This document shows, in pieces, positions 1 to 12,369 of a stretch of 64,000 bases of DNA. Source of the DNA: Capillidium heterosporum (lineage: Eukaryota; Entomophthoromycota; Entomophthoromycetes; Entomophthorales; Capillidiaceae); the NCBI GenBank assembly GCA_016630905.1, contig WBMQ01000002.1:1-64000 (forward strand), in the 5' to 3' direction. Numbering within the stretch: position 1 is the first letter of the stretch; each line of letters starts with the position of its first letter. The position numbers and the translations under genes were made by a program. The notes beneath the pieces were generated by a model. That model saw nothing but the letters and a program-made list of their open reading frames with translations, was not told where the DNA came from and did no database searches.

Positions 1-866
1 ACAGTTGGTGGATTTAGGTTTGGGATTTTCTTATAAAAAGCCTGGTTGTTGAAAGTTTAGTTTAGGTAAAACTCTTGGTATATTAGTTTGGCTTGACCTG
101 GACCGATGCTCCTGGCTGTCGATACCATCCGATGGTTCTTTTATAAAATGCATATCGGAATCCCCTTTGATTCCGGTCTTTCCCAACCAAGCACTTCATT
201 AGAATCCATTCCAAAAAGATATATTTAAAACTCCGAACTGCACTACAAATAAAAATGGCTAGTTATGGTACAATTTATTGTGAACTTGTTGAGCATATCC
301 TTGCATCAGCTACATGAATAACATAACCTTGTTCCTAGAAAACCAGATAGATCGCCTTTAGAATTGAGTGGAATTACTTTGGTTCAATTTAAGCATGTAA
401 CAAAGGCCAAACTATTGTATCCCATCGGTTGACGATAGGCTGGCCTACATTCTATTTAATTTGCAGGCTTGGTATATGGTGATTTACTACAAAGGCTTAT
501 AAAAAGAATACTACTACTGTATAGTTAAAGTTGGATGGTAGATAGTATAGCACATTATACATATTGGTTGCATTATATATTTTACAACGATGCACAGCTA
601 TTCTCGCTTGCCGTCATTTCTAAAGGAAATCGATACATATTGGCAAATTATTACGATCCACTATAAATTCCGGCTAAACTTTCAAATTGCAAAAATAGGC
701 TATTTGTTTATAATGAAAACTTACAAATATTCTAACTATCATTACCTATATCTTCTTGTGAGTCTTATACAAATATCTCCAACCAGTGTACAAGAAACAT
801 AAAGAAATGTATAAGTTTATTAGAACAATGTATATAAAAAAGAAAAGGCATTAGTAAAGTTAAAAG
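1..866. other. Intergenic, nothing recognised
   Basis: AT-rich DNA with only one short open frame (590-802), which has no recognisable motif or codon-like composition. I see no RNA gene or repeat here. Confidence 0.5.
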
Positions 867-2183
867 TCAGTTCCTTGACTTGTGGATCCAGTTAATAAAC
901 CTGGGATCAATAGAATTCGAAAACTTCCAATCAATAAGGTAGCTAAACCTATGCTCCAAGTTGTAGTTCCAGCCCAGGACTGTGCCATCCAACTTCAAAA
1001 TCTGCAGTAAAGGGAGCTGCGATATCAAAAACACTTGGAAATGATAAGATAGATAATGGCATCCCACTAAAATAATGGAATTGATGGTCGAAGACTTGGG
1101 GACTAAGTTCTTAAAGGTGGTGTCGGTAATCCTACCGTTAAACTGAACCTTTTTCAAGTTGGGCAGGTTGGCAAGCAGTTTGGGTATCACAAGTTCACCG
1201 TAATTCCGATTAAAACTTAAGTTGATGTCATTAAGTTGACACATGTTGTCGTAGTTGGGGTCTTTGAGGGGGATGACTACTCGGAACTGTAGAGATGTTA
1301 AGGAGGTGTTGAAGTTTTGGTACAGGTAGTTCTGGATAGAGGAGTCTAGCCACTGGTAGGCGTTTATAGATAATTTAGTTAACTTGGGGAACAAATATTT
1401 TGGGAAAACTTCGTCGAGCTGGTGTTGAGAAGGTTGGTAGAAGATCTTGAGATCCATCTCCATCAAGCTGGACTTTAGGTTCTGGATGTTGAGGTTGAAG
1501 TTGGTTTCGAGTAAGTAATCCAAGTCGCTACTGCTATCGGTACTTGCCACAGTCAGATCGTCATCGCCATTGACGTTATCATCATCAGTTTCGACTAGGG
1601 AGACCAAGTTTTCGGCCTTCAACCCAAAAAACTTGAGCTTAGGGAAGTTGTTGACTATGAGCAGCATATCAACCAAGTTGAACTTAGTACAGCTCAAATT
1701 CAAGCTGAGGCAGGAGTTGCTACTCAAGTTCTTGATCAGGTTGTCGACATTTGTTGGCTCAAAATGTAATGTCAAATCGACCAGCTTGTCCAAGATAAAA
1801 GTAGGCAGAGGCTGCTGTAAGCTGAAGTCGACACTTAAGTTTAAAATTTTAAGTTTGTTTAGATTCTTGTTGTCCTTTAATGTCAAAAGGTGTAAATCGC
1901 TGTTCAAAACTAAAGTCAAGCTAACCAGGTTGGGGTACTTGGACTGCAAAGCTGATAATGCATCGACGTCCTTACACTCGATGGACTTTATCAATCTGTT
2001 GTAGTGGAGGTTCAAGTTTGGTAAATTGGACGTCTTGACCTTGTTGGAGTACTGATAAGGGATCAACAATCTGTAGATCTGCTTGTTGAGGAGGTGCAGC
2101 TTTACGGTTCCGTTGGGGCTTAGAATGTGGAAGATCTCCTCTAGTATGAGGTCGGGGAGTTGTTGCAGTTGGAGGGATGCCAT
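867..2183 (-). CDS. F-box / leucine-rich-repeat protein
   Basis: Intronless gene of 438 aa. The first in-frame ATG on the minus strand is at 2183; the frame stays open a little further upstream but without an ATG. The N-terminus (about aa 5-45) reads as an F-box: LPDLILEEIFHIL followed by a hydrophobic/aromatic stretch. The rest is leucine-rich, with repeated LxxLxLxxN-like units between about aa 60 and 430 and an acidic Asp/Ser insert near aa 200-225. F-box proteins bind Skp1 and present substrates to SCF ubiquitin ligases, with the LRR part selecting the substrate. The domain reading is direct; the target is unknown. A related LRR-like gene without a clear F-box lies at 20007-20855. Confidence 0.8.
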   Translation of the reverse strand: MASLQLQQLPDLILEEIFHILSPNGTVKLHLLNKQIYRLLIPYQYSNKVKTSNLPNLNLHYNRLIKSIECKDVDALSALQSKYPNLVSLTLVLNSDLHLLTLKDNKNLNKLKILNLSVDFSLQQPLPTFILDKLVDLTLHFEPTNVDNLIKNLSSNSCLSLNLSCTKFNLVDMLLIVNNFPKLKFFGLKAENLVSLVETDDDNVNGDDDLTVASTDSSSDLDYLLETNFNLNIQNLKSSLMEMDLKIFYQPSQHQLDEVFPKYLFPKLTKLSINAYQWLDSSIQNYLYQNFNTSLTSLQFRVVIPLKDPNYDNMCQLNDINLSFNRNYGELVIPKLLANLPNLKKVQFNGRITDTTFKNLVPKSSTINSIILVGCHYLSYHFQVFLISQLPLLQILKLDGTVLGWNYNLEHRFSYLIDWKFSNSIDPRFINWIHKSRN

Positions 2184-3239
2184 GATTTTCAAATTGAAAG
2201 CAAGTTGAAATTAAGCAAACGTGAGATTTAGCCACCTTTTATACTATCAGTACCTCGTCTTTTTATTCGAAAGCAATCTGATAAATTGTCAATTTGTAGC
2301 CCATAATTCTAGCTTTGATTTACTCCATATTTTTATCAGCTCCAATGTGACGGTGGTGTATGCCATTGATAATAAAAACATAGAGTGATCAATGAAATGG
2401 ACTTGTGATCCATAACGACTGGCTGAATTGAATAGCAATATATGCAGTTACCGGAAATAGCTGTTTTGGTTTCAACATGACTCGAATTTACTAAAAGCTT
2501 TGATAGCAAGTTCAGCGTAAATGGTAAAACTTTGAAACAGACTACAAGGCCGCTTTAACTAAAAAAGCCATATAGGACTATATTACAATCAAAACTACAG
2601 CAGGTGTGAAGGTAGAGCTAGAATCTGGTATACTTGGCTCAAGCTGTAAAATGCATGAGATAGTTCTACATCCCATCTTACTCAAGGCAGGAGTTTCTCA
2701 ATAAATTTGCAGGTGGACGTAAACTTTGCTAGAGATATATCATGCTGCAGACATTACAAAGCAAGAGAAGAATAAAATGAACTTATCTGGTAGTGTATAT
2801 CTGATCGAATTTACTTGAAAAATTTGGATAGAGTAATAGTTTTTGGCGACAAATTTGCGGATGTGGACCTGGATGGCTTGGAACTTCTTATACGGTGAGA
2901 ACATGGAGCATCCACCAACGAATAAAGTGACAAAGGGTTGCAAAGTACAATAAATTGGATCGAGCCTTTGTAATTTATCTGATGGATTGCAAATCTTTCT
3001 TTTGGAATAAAATTTATCTGATCCGAGATGGGTACTTCTTCAAATAATAAAGACTAGATAGAACATCAGATAGAATACGAACTTACTACATCACTGCCAT
3101 CAGATTAGATTGGGATGGAAAATATATAAGTGGAAGGAATATAATCAATTGAAATAGTAATTTGGATGCTATATGGTACTAAAGTAACCTTCAAAAATGT
3201 GCCAGCATATATAAATGAAATATGCTAATCTTAGTTTTA
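2184..3239. other. Intergenic, nothing recognised
   Basis: About 1 kb upstream of the F-box gene. A 67-codon open frame on the minus strand (2740-2943) begins with a non-ATG codon and shows no family motif. Nothing else is visible. Confidence 0.4.
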
Positions 3240-5440
3240 AGAAGATGTTAAATTAAATTTTAAACTATCTTTGTTGAATCTGTATTAGCTATACTACACT
3301 TTTTACAATCCTAAATATAAAATTTTTAAACTTGTATAGGAAATTCTTATTTGATTTTAGAGATATAAAGCTAACCTTTATTTAACTAATAGTAACTTAA
3401 TATATCCTTTTACTTTTAAAATTTTAAAATTTTAAAATTTAGATTAATAAGCTTATTTATAAAATTTTATTTATTTATAATTAATATAATAATAATAGTA
3501 TATTTAAAAAACTTCTTAGGTATAATATCTAAAAAATATTGCTGAATCTAAGTAATTATAATAATTAAAGCTATAATAATCCTAGTTATTACAATTTCTA
3601 TAATAAGGTTATAGTTTTATTTTTTTATTTGCTTTTTTTACTATTTTTTATTAACTTTTAATTTTTAATCTGCAATTTATAACTATTTTAATTTTAAATC
3701 TGCTTTATACTAAATATTTTTTCATTTTTATTTTTTTCTTAGCTTTAATAGCTATTTAGAAATCTTTACTAATAATAGTAGAACATTAGATGCTAAAGTT
3801 TAGCAATAATAAACTTACTATAAGGAAATATTTCTAATCAGCTATAGCTTCACTTAATAACTAAAATTCAATTTTACATTTTGGATATATAGATTACCAG
3901 TTTGGTATTGATTCTAGCAATGCTAAAAGTTCTTTTCTCTTTAGTATGAATTAAGTATTTTATTTAGCATTGACTGTTTTTAAATTAGTTTTAGCATTTT
4001 TTAGGTTAATAAATGCTTAGAAAATAAAAAAATAGTATTACTGATGGATTAGGGAAAATGTTAATTACTAGTATTCCAAGTACCAACTACTAAAGATAAG
4101 TCACCTATATAAGACCTATAGTAAACTTAGTAAAAGGTTAAGTTATTATTAAATAAATATATTAAATTATTTGATATTTCTTCTGCTATTAGTATAGTAT
4201 AGACTCTCTGCATAGTATAATATAGAACTGATAATTGGCATCCCTCTACAGTAAAGAGTTGCACTAATCTGAACCAAATGATAGAACTGAACCAAATTGA
4301 TCTGAACTAAACCCTAGAACCCTCCTGAACTAATAAACCTAACTGTGCTTCTTAGCCTGATAACTGCTTTTAGAGTATTCTTATCTGCCCACTATCTCTA
4401 GATTAGGCTACAAGTACAAGCCTCCTCCTTATATAACCTTATGGTTAACATTCTTAGCTTTTATAAAGTCCTGGTTACTGTTGCTTCCTGGCTAACCCCA
4501 GCTAGTAAACATTTCTTGTAAATATTTCCCAATACTAGTAAACATTTCTTGTAGATATTTCTTAACACTTATTAGTAATAGTTTAGATTAGTATAGACTT
4601 TTTTAACTAAACTTAACAAAATCTTAATTAATTTATAAAATAGTTAACTATAGATAAAAATCTAATTATTATATATAATTACTGCTAATATATTAAAGAG
4701 ATATTTAAATTTTTAAAATGCTACTAAAGACTTATATTTTAATAGTATTTTATTTTGCTATTTTATAGCTATTACTTTACTTTTTAGCTATAGCTATTAT
4801 AATAGCCTGATTTTATTTTTTAGTTTTAAATAAAGTTTTATTTTTTTATTTAGTATAGTATTATTATATAATTTTATTTTTTTACCTTTTATTAATAATA
4901 ATAATTCTTATTACTTTTAGATCTTATATTTTTCAAGTAATTAATATTACTAATATAATTAATTCTTTTAAGCTAATATTAATCTACCAATTTATCCTTA
5001 CTTTTAATTTTAGTATAGTAGTACTAGCTATTTTTTAGCCTTTACTTAATAAATTTCTTTTAGTTTAGCTTTAGTTTATACTTAAACTTTTATATATATT
5101 TTTTATTTCTTTTTAAAACTGAAATATAACTACTATTATATAGATACTTTTTATAGTATATTTTTAACTACCTAATTTATTTTTTTTAAAATCCAAATCT
5201 TTATTACTAATATAATAGTAGATATTAGTTTTACTTTTTTTATTTATTATATTATTAGTTAGATTTAGTAGTATTTTCCTAAACCTTATAATTTTCTTAT
5301 ATAAAACTATTATTAATTAAGTTTAACAGCATATTTTTAAAATTTTTAATAATTTTTAACTAAAATATATATTAATTTTATATAATAATATCTATATTTT
5401 TAAACTTTATAAACTTTCTAAAATAACTGGTTTTAATTTG
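3240..5440. repeat. AT-rich block with RIP-like signature
   Basis: Long stretches contain almost no CpA, TpG or CpG, while TpA is very common and C survives mainly in CT or CC contexts; 4681-5440 and 3361-3560 are the clearest. That is the pattern left by C-to-T change at CpA on both strands, as in repeat-induced point mutation of fungal transposons. A less affected middle part (about 3840-4560) keeps more CpA/TpG and carries a TATA-like site and a short tandem duplication (4502-4530 and 4535-4563). No coding frame survives. I infer a mutated mobile element, but cannot name its class because no protein motif remains. Confidence 0.6.
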
Positions 5441-5813
5441 TTACATCATATCTTTTGATTTATATCCTGGCTTTTAACTAAGCATTGCAAAAATTTTAAA
5501 TGAATCATAAGTTGTAAAAGTTGGTTATAATTACCTTTAATTGGATGAATTAAATGTTAAGTACCAGCTTTCAATTAATAAACTTGAAATTGAAATTTGC
5601 AGGCTAAAGTTGGTATAATTTGCAGTTTCAATAGTTATCCTATAGACTACAAATTTATTGGTATTCTTATACATTTCTGATAAGCTGCAATGCTTATTTT
5701 GCAGACTTTTGCATCACATTCATATAGAATCTTTAGATGATGTCTTAAGCAATTGTGAAGCTAAACTTTGTATTCAAGTTCTATATCCTATATCACCAAC
5801 CTTAAAGCAACAG
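5441..5813. other. Upstream region of the chromatin remodeller
   Basis: Base composition returns to normal here. The coding frame of the next gene stays open back to about 5658 but has no ATG before 5814, so this is probably 5' UTR, or it could hold a small upstream exon. Confidence 0.4.
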
Positions 5814-8800
5814 ATGGTAAACAACAAATTGCGAAATAGGCGCCTGGAGAGATTAGATAGTAAAGACAAAGGTTTAAACAGTTCAGTACAGTCTATTAAG
5901 GAGTTGTCATCGAGGTTTGGTCAAAAGTATGTTTCGCTGGATTCTAGAAAAGATAGCCTAGATAATACATCACCTGAATTCGCTTTTAAAAAAGAATATT
6001 CTAGGAGAACTCGCTCAACAAAAGCCATAGTTATTACCAGTATTCCAACATTAGTTATACCATATCGACCAATTGAGCGTATAACTAATAAGCAAGCTAC
6101 TCACAAGCCAACAAATCCTTCTATCGAGGAATCTTCAACATCACCTGAGCTAGAAGTGCCTTCAAACAATCTAAAAAGGCCCAGAGAAAGAGTTGTCCAG
6201 TCTTCATCTACAAAAGTTGATTCGGATTCCGAACATTCTTCATTGAATTCGACAGCCGTCAAAAAGAGATCATCGATTTCCTTAGATAAAGTCGACCACT
6301 GCAGCAACTGTACATCTCAAAAGTTCAATGTCTGTTCCAAGTGTGACTTTCATACGTGTTCGAAATGCAACGAAACTGCAAAAGAAATTTCAGAGTTCAA
6401 AAATGGAGCTATACGTAAATTGAAAAATACTAACTGGCTTTGTTTCAATTGTTCGAAATTTGGTGGAGTCATAGATAGCATCCTTACACGGAAAAAAGGT
6501 ATATTAAATCTGCTTATTTCATTTAAATGTTTGTTTGTAGTTGATGATCAAATCGTCTATCTTATAAAATGGGAAGGCTGTTCTTACCACAACGTTTCCT
6601 GGGTTCTATCTTCTTGGCTGGAGACAAATTACAAAATGAGATTATTGAATTTTAAGAAAAAGTATAGTGAGGATGAGGTAATGCCATCGCAGTCTGAAGT
6701 TATCAGTCAGGAATGGCTAATTCCAGATACTATATTAAGGTTGGAATCTACCGGTAGTAACTCGAAGCTTATAAGCGATAAGCTTGATGCTCATTTTTAT
6801 ATAAAATGGTGCAGTCTACCGTATTCGAAAGGTAATGTCTATTTGTTTATGTATTAAAACCGTCTTTTAGCTACCTGGGAATCGTATAACATGGCGTCCG
6901 AAAACCTTAGGATGCAGTTTGACCCACTCATCGAACGATATAACAAAAAGATGAGTATTTTACCTTCAAGCTCAAGTGGAAAGTCATTTTCTTTCAAGGA
7001 AGTAAGGTCCACAGCATTCGAAAGCAATGACCGCAGTCTTTATCAATATCAGCTTGAAGGATTAAAGTACTTTTTGTGCAATTTTCTCACTCTAATATCT
7101 TATAGCTGGCTATATTACCAGTGGACAAAAGGCAACTCCTCCATTTTGGCTGATGAGATGGGCTTAGGTAAACTTTTTCTGATTCGATATATATATTTAT
7201 TTTTTAGGAAAAACTATTCAAATAATAACCTTTCTCTATACAATCTTCAAAAACCATATGGTCTACCCTTTCCTGGTTGTAGTGCCCAAGGCGGTTTTGC
7301 CTAACTGGCTCCGAGAATTCAAAACATGGGCCCCTGATATGATAGTAGATGAATTATTCGGTGAAAAAGAGTGCCGCGAAGTCATTTTAAACTCTAACCT
7401 CTTCAAGGGTAAGCATCTTTTGGCACATGTCCTCGTAACGACCTACGATGTGGTGAATCTGGATTTGAACGTGTTCAAAAAAGTGAGATGGGAGGTTGCG
7501 ATTTTGGATGAAGCTCAAAAGATCAAGAATTCGGCTACCAAAGTGTTTTCAAGTGTTTCTCAACTAACAACCCAACATAAAGTTTTATTAACTGGGACGC
7601 CTATCCAAAACAATTTGAATGAGCTTTTCTCTCTGCTAAGTTGCTTGGATCCCGATAAGTTTTATGACGAGGAAGTTTTCATGGATAAATATGGGGACCT
7701 AAATCAAGATTCCCTGCCCCAGCTACATGAGGTAAGACATATATAACATACTCCTTGTTCAAATTTAGTTAGGAGCTGAAACCTTATATCCTTCGAAGAA
7801 CTAAAGATGGTGTTAAATTAAAGATACCAAAAAAGGTAAGAAGTTTTAATTCGTATATTAAGCAGCCTTAGATTGAAGTTATTGTGCCACTGTCTATGTC
7901 CGTTCTTCAAAAAGAGTTATATAAGGGTATTTTAAGCAAGAACGCCAAGCTGCTAGCTTCAATAACGTCAAAACTGTCTTCGAATAGCCAGTCAGCGCAT
8001 CAAACTAACCTCAAGAACATATTTATGGAACTGCGAAAGTGCCTACTGCACCCTTACCTTTTCCAAAATGTCGAAGACCAAGGCATCTCAGAGAGCCAAG
8101 CGTCCATCCATAAGAAACTTGTGAATGCTTCCGCAAAGCTTGAGCTTATGGGCCGTATCCTGATCCGTCTGAAGGCTGAAGGCCACCGGGTTCTTATTTT
8201 CTCTCAGTTTACAACCATGCTCGACATATTAGAAGATTTCTGTTGTAACGAGAACCACAAGTATCTACGAATAGATGGCTCAGTGAATTCCATGGAACGT
8301 CAAAAAAGGATCGACGACTTCAATAAGCCTGATTCGAATTACTTCTTGTTCCTGCTGTCGACAAAAGCCGGTGGTGTTGGAATGAATCTGGCAACCGCAG
8401 ACACCGTCATCATCTACGATCTCGATTTCAATCCTCAGTCTGATATTCAAGCGCTTAGTAGAGCCCATCGAATTGGCCAGGAAAACAAAGTTCTCGTTAT
8501 TAGGCTGATAGTTCGCGATTCGGTTGAGGAAAGGATGCTCCAAATAGCAAAGGGGAAACTGGTTTTGGACCACTTGATCATTGGAAAGCTCGGCGATAAG
8601 GAGGTAACATCAACCGATATTGAAAGTGCAATACGATTTGGTGCCAAGGCGCTATTCGAAGGCACTGGCAAAGAGATTTCATATAACAACGATGAACTGG
8701 ACAAGCTATTAGATCGAGATGCAGTCGAGTCTCAGGATGAGACGGAAGCCAATTCCAAACCTAGCACTTTTGGATTTTCCAAGTTATGGGTTACCGACGA

Positions 8801-10760
8801 AAGATTTATGGAAAGCGACAGTGCTGCGGATCAGGACACAAACTATTGGAATACGATCATCAAAGACCTGAGTGCTGCAGAAGACTCCAAAGAAGAGGTG
8901 TTGGGCCGAGGAGCTAGAGTGAGGAAAACTAGGTTTGATTGCAGTTTCAACTTTGAAGATCCATTCACCGATGGATCCGTTGAGAACGAGGGGATCATAG
9001 TGAATAACCCCGAGGTCGATAAAGACTACGTATATGCATCTGCCAGCACGTTAGAGTCGATCGCTTCCGATTTGGATGTCGAATCAGATGTACGAATTTT
9101 AAATGCGAACCATCCCACCACACCCAACTTATTGCCTGGCAGCCATATACCCACCACAGGTAAAAAGGCACATGGAAGATCCTCTTTGACTGCTACACCA
9201 TTCCAAGGAAAGTCCGAAATATACTTCTGCAGATGGTGCATGCATAACCATAACACTCAATGTCCCCTGCACAAATACAACGTATACGTCAAGCATATGT
9301 GCCAGGCTCTATATCAAGATCCTGCCCTTGCTGATGAGGATCCGATGTACAAGGTATTCCAATTTTGGGATAGAAAGCAAAGGGGCTTGATTCCATACCC
9401 AGGACCCGTACCATCCTCCGACAAACTACGCTTACCTTTCCCCTATTTGGTTCAGCTGCAGAATGCCGTTATCAACGCTGAAGCTGTACAATGCACCAAC
9501 GTACAAACTCATAGCGCAACCATGGTAAGACCGGTATCAAATCGAACCACATCGTCCTCAGTCTTATATCCTATTGTGAACCCTTTAACTTCAAGGGTTA
9601 TATCAAATTTGATTCCTCCTCACACAACTATTCCAACCACCGCTTCAAATGCTCAAAATTCAAGAGCAGCCATAAATTTGGCTACATCGACAATACTTGG
9701 CCGCCCTACTTTCAACGCCCAAGTTTCCCGGTTCAATACTTTGCAGTCTATCCCTGGCTTTATCCCCACCCATGCCCAAATGAGATCGAATCGGATTGCA
9801 ACCCATAGTGTTCCAGAACACCTATCCAACAACGGCCCAATACAAGAATCTGGCCAAACGTTCCTTGTCCAGTCTATGCCTGCCAGAAATTTATCAAATA
9901 GCATCCAACATGACCAGTTTACTCCAAATCAGGCTTTTAGATCCGCTGCCCATGACTCATCGTGGTACTACAATCAAATGGATTCGAGCGGTGCACCTCA
10001 GTTCCACGCATACCCAGCCAACCAATCCAGTACCCCAACACAAGCCAACATTCCCAACGAAGCTTTACGAGCTCAGATAGCAGTTCGACAAATGCTTAGC
10101 GCTAGAGTCAGGTCCAGCCACATTCGAACTTCCGGCTATCCCGGCTCATCCAACTTAGGCTCCAGGAGATCCAGTCACTCTATAAATCAGAGATTCCCAC
10201 ATCCGAGGCCGCAGTACAGTTACCCTGCACCACTCGAGTCAAACTACAACCCTTACTATCCTCACGTTAGCCCTACCCAACCGGCCTTCTATAACCATGC
10301 TACCCGGGCCTCCATATCCGAGAACCATGCTCTCATGAACGCCCATGATCCTCGTATGCAGTTTATGCCCACGCAACACCACATAAACAACCATGCTACC
10401 TCTACTGCGTCCCAGGTCGAGGTTCAAATGTTTGTGGCGTCTCAACTATCCAATGCCAACCCAAGCTTTAGATCAATGCCTTCACAGCCTACATCTTTCA
10501 ATCCCCGATCTATCCACAGCCGCCAAGGTTCACTTAACTCCGCTCTTAACAGTTTCGATGCGCCTTCAATCGGTCAGCATAGGTCCTTCATCCCACAGGT
10601 ACAAACCCAGCCATCTGATCAAGGTGCCACTACCCCACATATGCAATCCAAGCCACTGGTCCAAAGTGTTGGTACCTCACAGTCCAAACCTCCGGCCCAG
10701 GGTTTACCTCCAGATTTTACTAAAGAAATAATCACCAAGCTGGAGCCTAAATCTGACTAG
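5814..10760 (+). CDS. CHD3/Mi-2-type chromatin remodelling ATPase
   Basis: Seven exons: 5814-6498, 6541-6831, 6871-7066, 7106-7167, 7208-7731, 7773-7835, 7872-10760. They give 1569 aa in one frame; the introns are 36-42 nt. In order: a Cys-rich PHD-like zinc cluster (about aa 162-217, CSNC...CSKC...CFNC), two chromodomains (about aa 229-265 with IKWEGCSYHNVSWV, and about 312-350 with IKWCSLPYSKATWES), an SNF2 ATPase domain (Walker A DEMGLGKT near aa 405, DEAQ box near aa 512) and helicase C (about aa 690-835, ending SRAHRIGQ). Near aa 1060 sits CRWCMHNHNTQCPLH, a possible zinc site, followed by a disordered Pro/Ser/Gln/His-rich tail. This order fits Mi-2/CHD3 enzymes, such as fission yeast Mit1, which slide nucleosomes in repressive complexes. 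The first ATG at 5814 is chosen; an upstream exon is possible. Confidence 0.92.
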
Positions 10761-11620
10761 TTAAATAACCAACTGTATTTACTTAGCCTTTGTGCATTAA
10801 TAAATAGTTTTATATTACCCTTCTAGTTTTGCACTCCCTTTAAATTAATTCAAGTGGAGATTTAGATATTTAGGTATTTACTCAATAGAGGAATCTAAAT
10901 AAAATCCTGTTATTAAACAACACTGTAGTGTCTACCAGCCATTAAAGTTGCAAACAGATATATCTCTTGGTTACAACACTGTAAATGCTGCAGAAATATA
11001 ATACCATGTCGATGTGTTTACTATACAAAAGAATTTAACTCCAAACATAACCGTTTGTATATGTCGTCAAGGCGGCACTTGAATTGAATCTATATGTACT
11101 TTCCTTTAATTTTTGAAATATATAATTCAAAAGCTTTAGCAGATAAGAATATTTAGGTTTAGGCTATGTAGCCTCATAGTTCAAATTCTACATACCATCC
11201 TAAAAAATGAAATGCCATCTTGGATAAATGTTAACAAGTGCCATCAACATTCTTATTTCAACTAAAAAGTACATATATCAACTACAGATCAAAGCCCTAC
11301 CTTCTTACCTAAGCTTGTTGAATGCTACATCTAAAAATAAATGAGGCTACACTGTTCGATTGACAAATATATATTTCAGTTGCTACCATTTTGTGGGAAT
11401 ATAAATATGTTTAGTATGGATTCCAAGAGTTGAACACTAAGGAAACATATTAAAGCTTGCCCATTTTACAAATGAAATATAGCAATTACAATCACATCAA
11501 TGCCAGTTTAAATTCAAGACGCTACATTGTATTTCAGATTACCTTCACTCAGCTAATATTAGCCGAATTCGCTTTTTCACTATATAAAAGATAAAATATT
11601 TAGAAAACATATACTACATA
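10761..11620. other. Intergenic, nothing recognised
   Basis: AT-rich spacer between the remodeller stop codon and the dispersed repeat. No long frame, RNA gene or repeat was recognised. Confidence 0.4.
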
Positions 11621-12340
11621 TTGGCTGGTTGATCTCATCGAGTGTCTGGCCACTGACTTGGATTTCCAGCCAGGTGAATTCAGCCGAATTTGGTAAGTCC
11701 TTCAATATGGGATGTGACATGTTTATTGTGTTGTGGGCTGGTTAATATAAACCCGGTGAATTCTTTACAATCAATAAAAATACTTCAAACTCTTAATCCC
11801 TGTAAAACTATCGGCCGGGAATCCTTTGAAATGTTTAATCAAACTAATCCAACTTAAATCTTCAATCTTGAAAACCCAAAGACCTGGAAACAAATGAAAA
11901 CCTAAATCCCAAGAGAACCCTCTCTTCCTGGGCAAGAGTTCTGATATATATATGTCGTAGCTCTGGAGAAAGGTATAATTTGACGATATGTAAGTGGATT
12001 TATTTCCAGCGAAAAGGTAGGACACGCGTCCTGGTTACAGTAATCTATCACCGAAGTTAGGATCCGATTAATCTGCAAGGAGGCAATTGGAGGGTCTGAA
12101 ATCCAAGGTGAACGAAGACTATATCCATAATGAGAAATTGATTCCAGGTAAATTTGAGTGAACTAGCAGTGAATTAAGGTAATGGGATCTGAGTAGATAG
12201 CAATTTAAAGCGTAAAAAAGATAGATGAAAATAAAACTATGTACCCCAAAGTACATTGTCGGGTAGTGGCACAAATGTAGGCTACCTATGAAAACAATTT
12301 AATACTCAATATACAGCTTAGTTAAATAACTAAGTTGACA
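11621..12340. repeat. Dispersed repeat, copy 1
   Basis: About 720 bp that aligns along its length with 55888-56577. Shared blocks include GAGTGTCTG near the start, GTGTTGTGGGCTGG, AATCCAAG in the middle and AAGTACATTGTCGG near the end. Both copies finish with a hairpin (here CTTAGTTA/TAACTAAG, 12317-12334). The TGGC-type sequence just before that end resembles a retroelement primer-binding region, so an LTR plus leader is possible. Neither copy has a coding frame. The broken transcription-factor copy starts just downstream. Confidence 0.65.
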
Positions 12341-12369
12341 ACACTTTAACCAAAGCAAACTCCAACTCC

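Noticed and set aside
590-802. Short 70-codon open frame starting with ATG
   Set aside because: No family motif, AT-driven composition, no supporting promoter or neighbour; likely chance.
2740-2943. 67-codon frame on the minus strand
   Set aside because: Begins with TTG rather than ATG and shows no recognisable domain.
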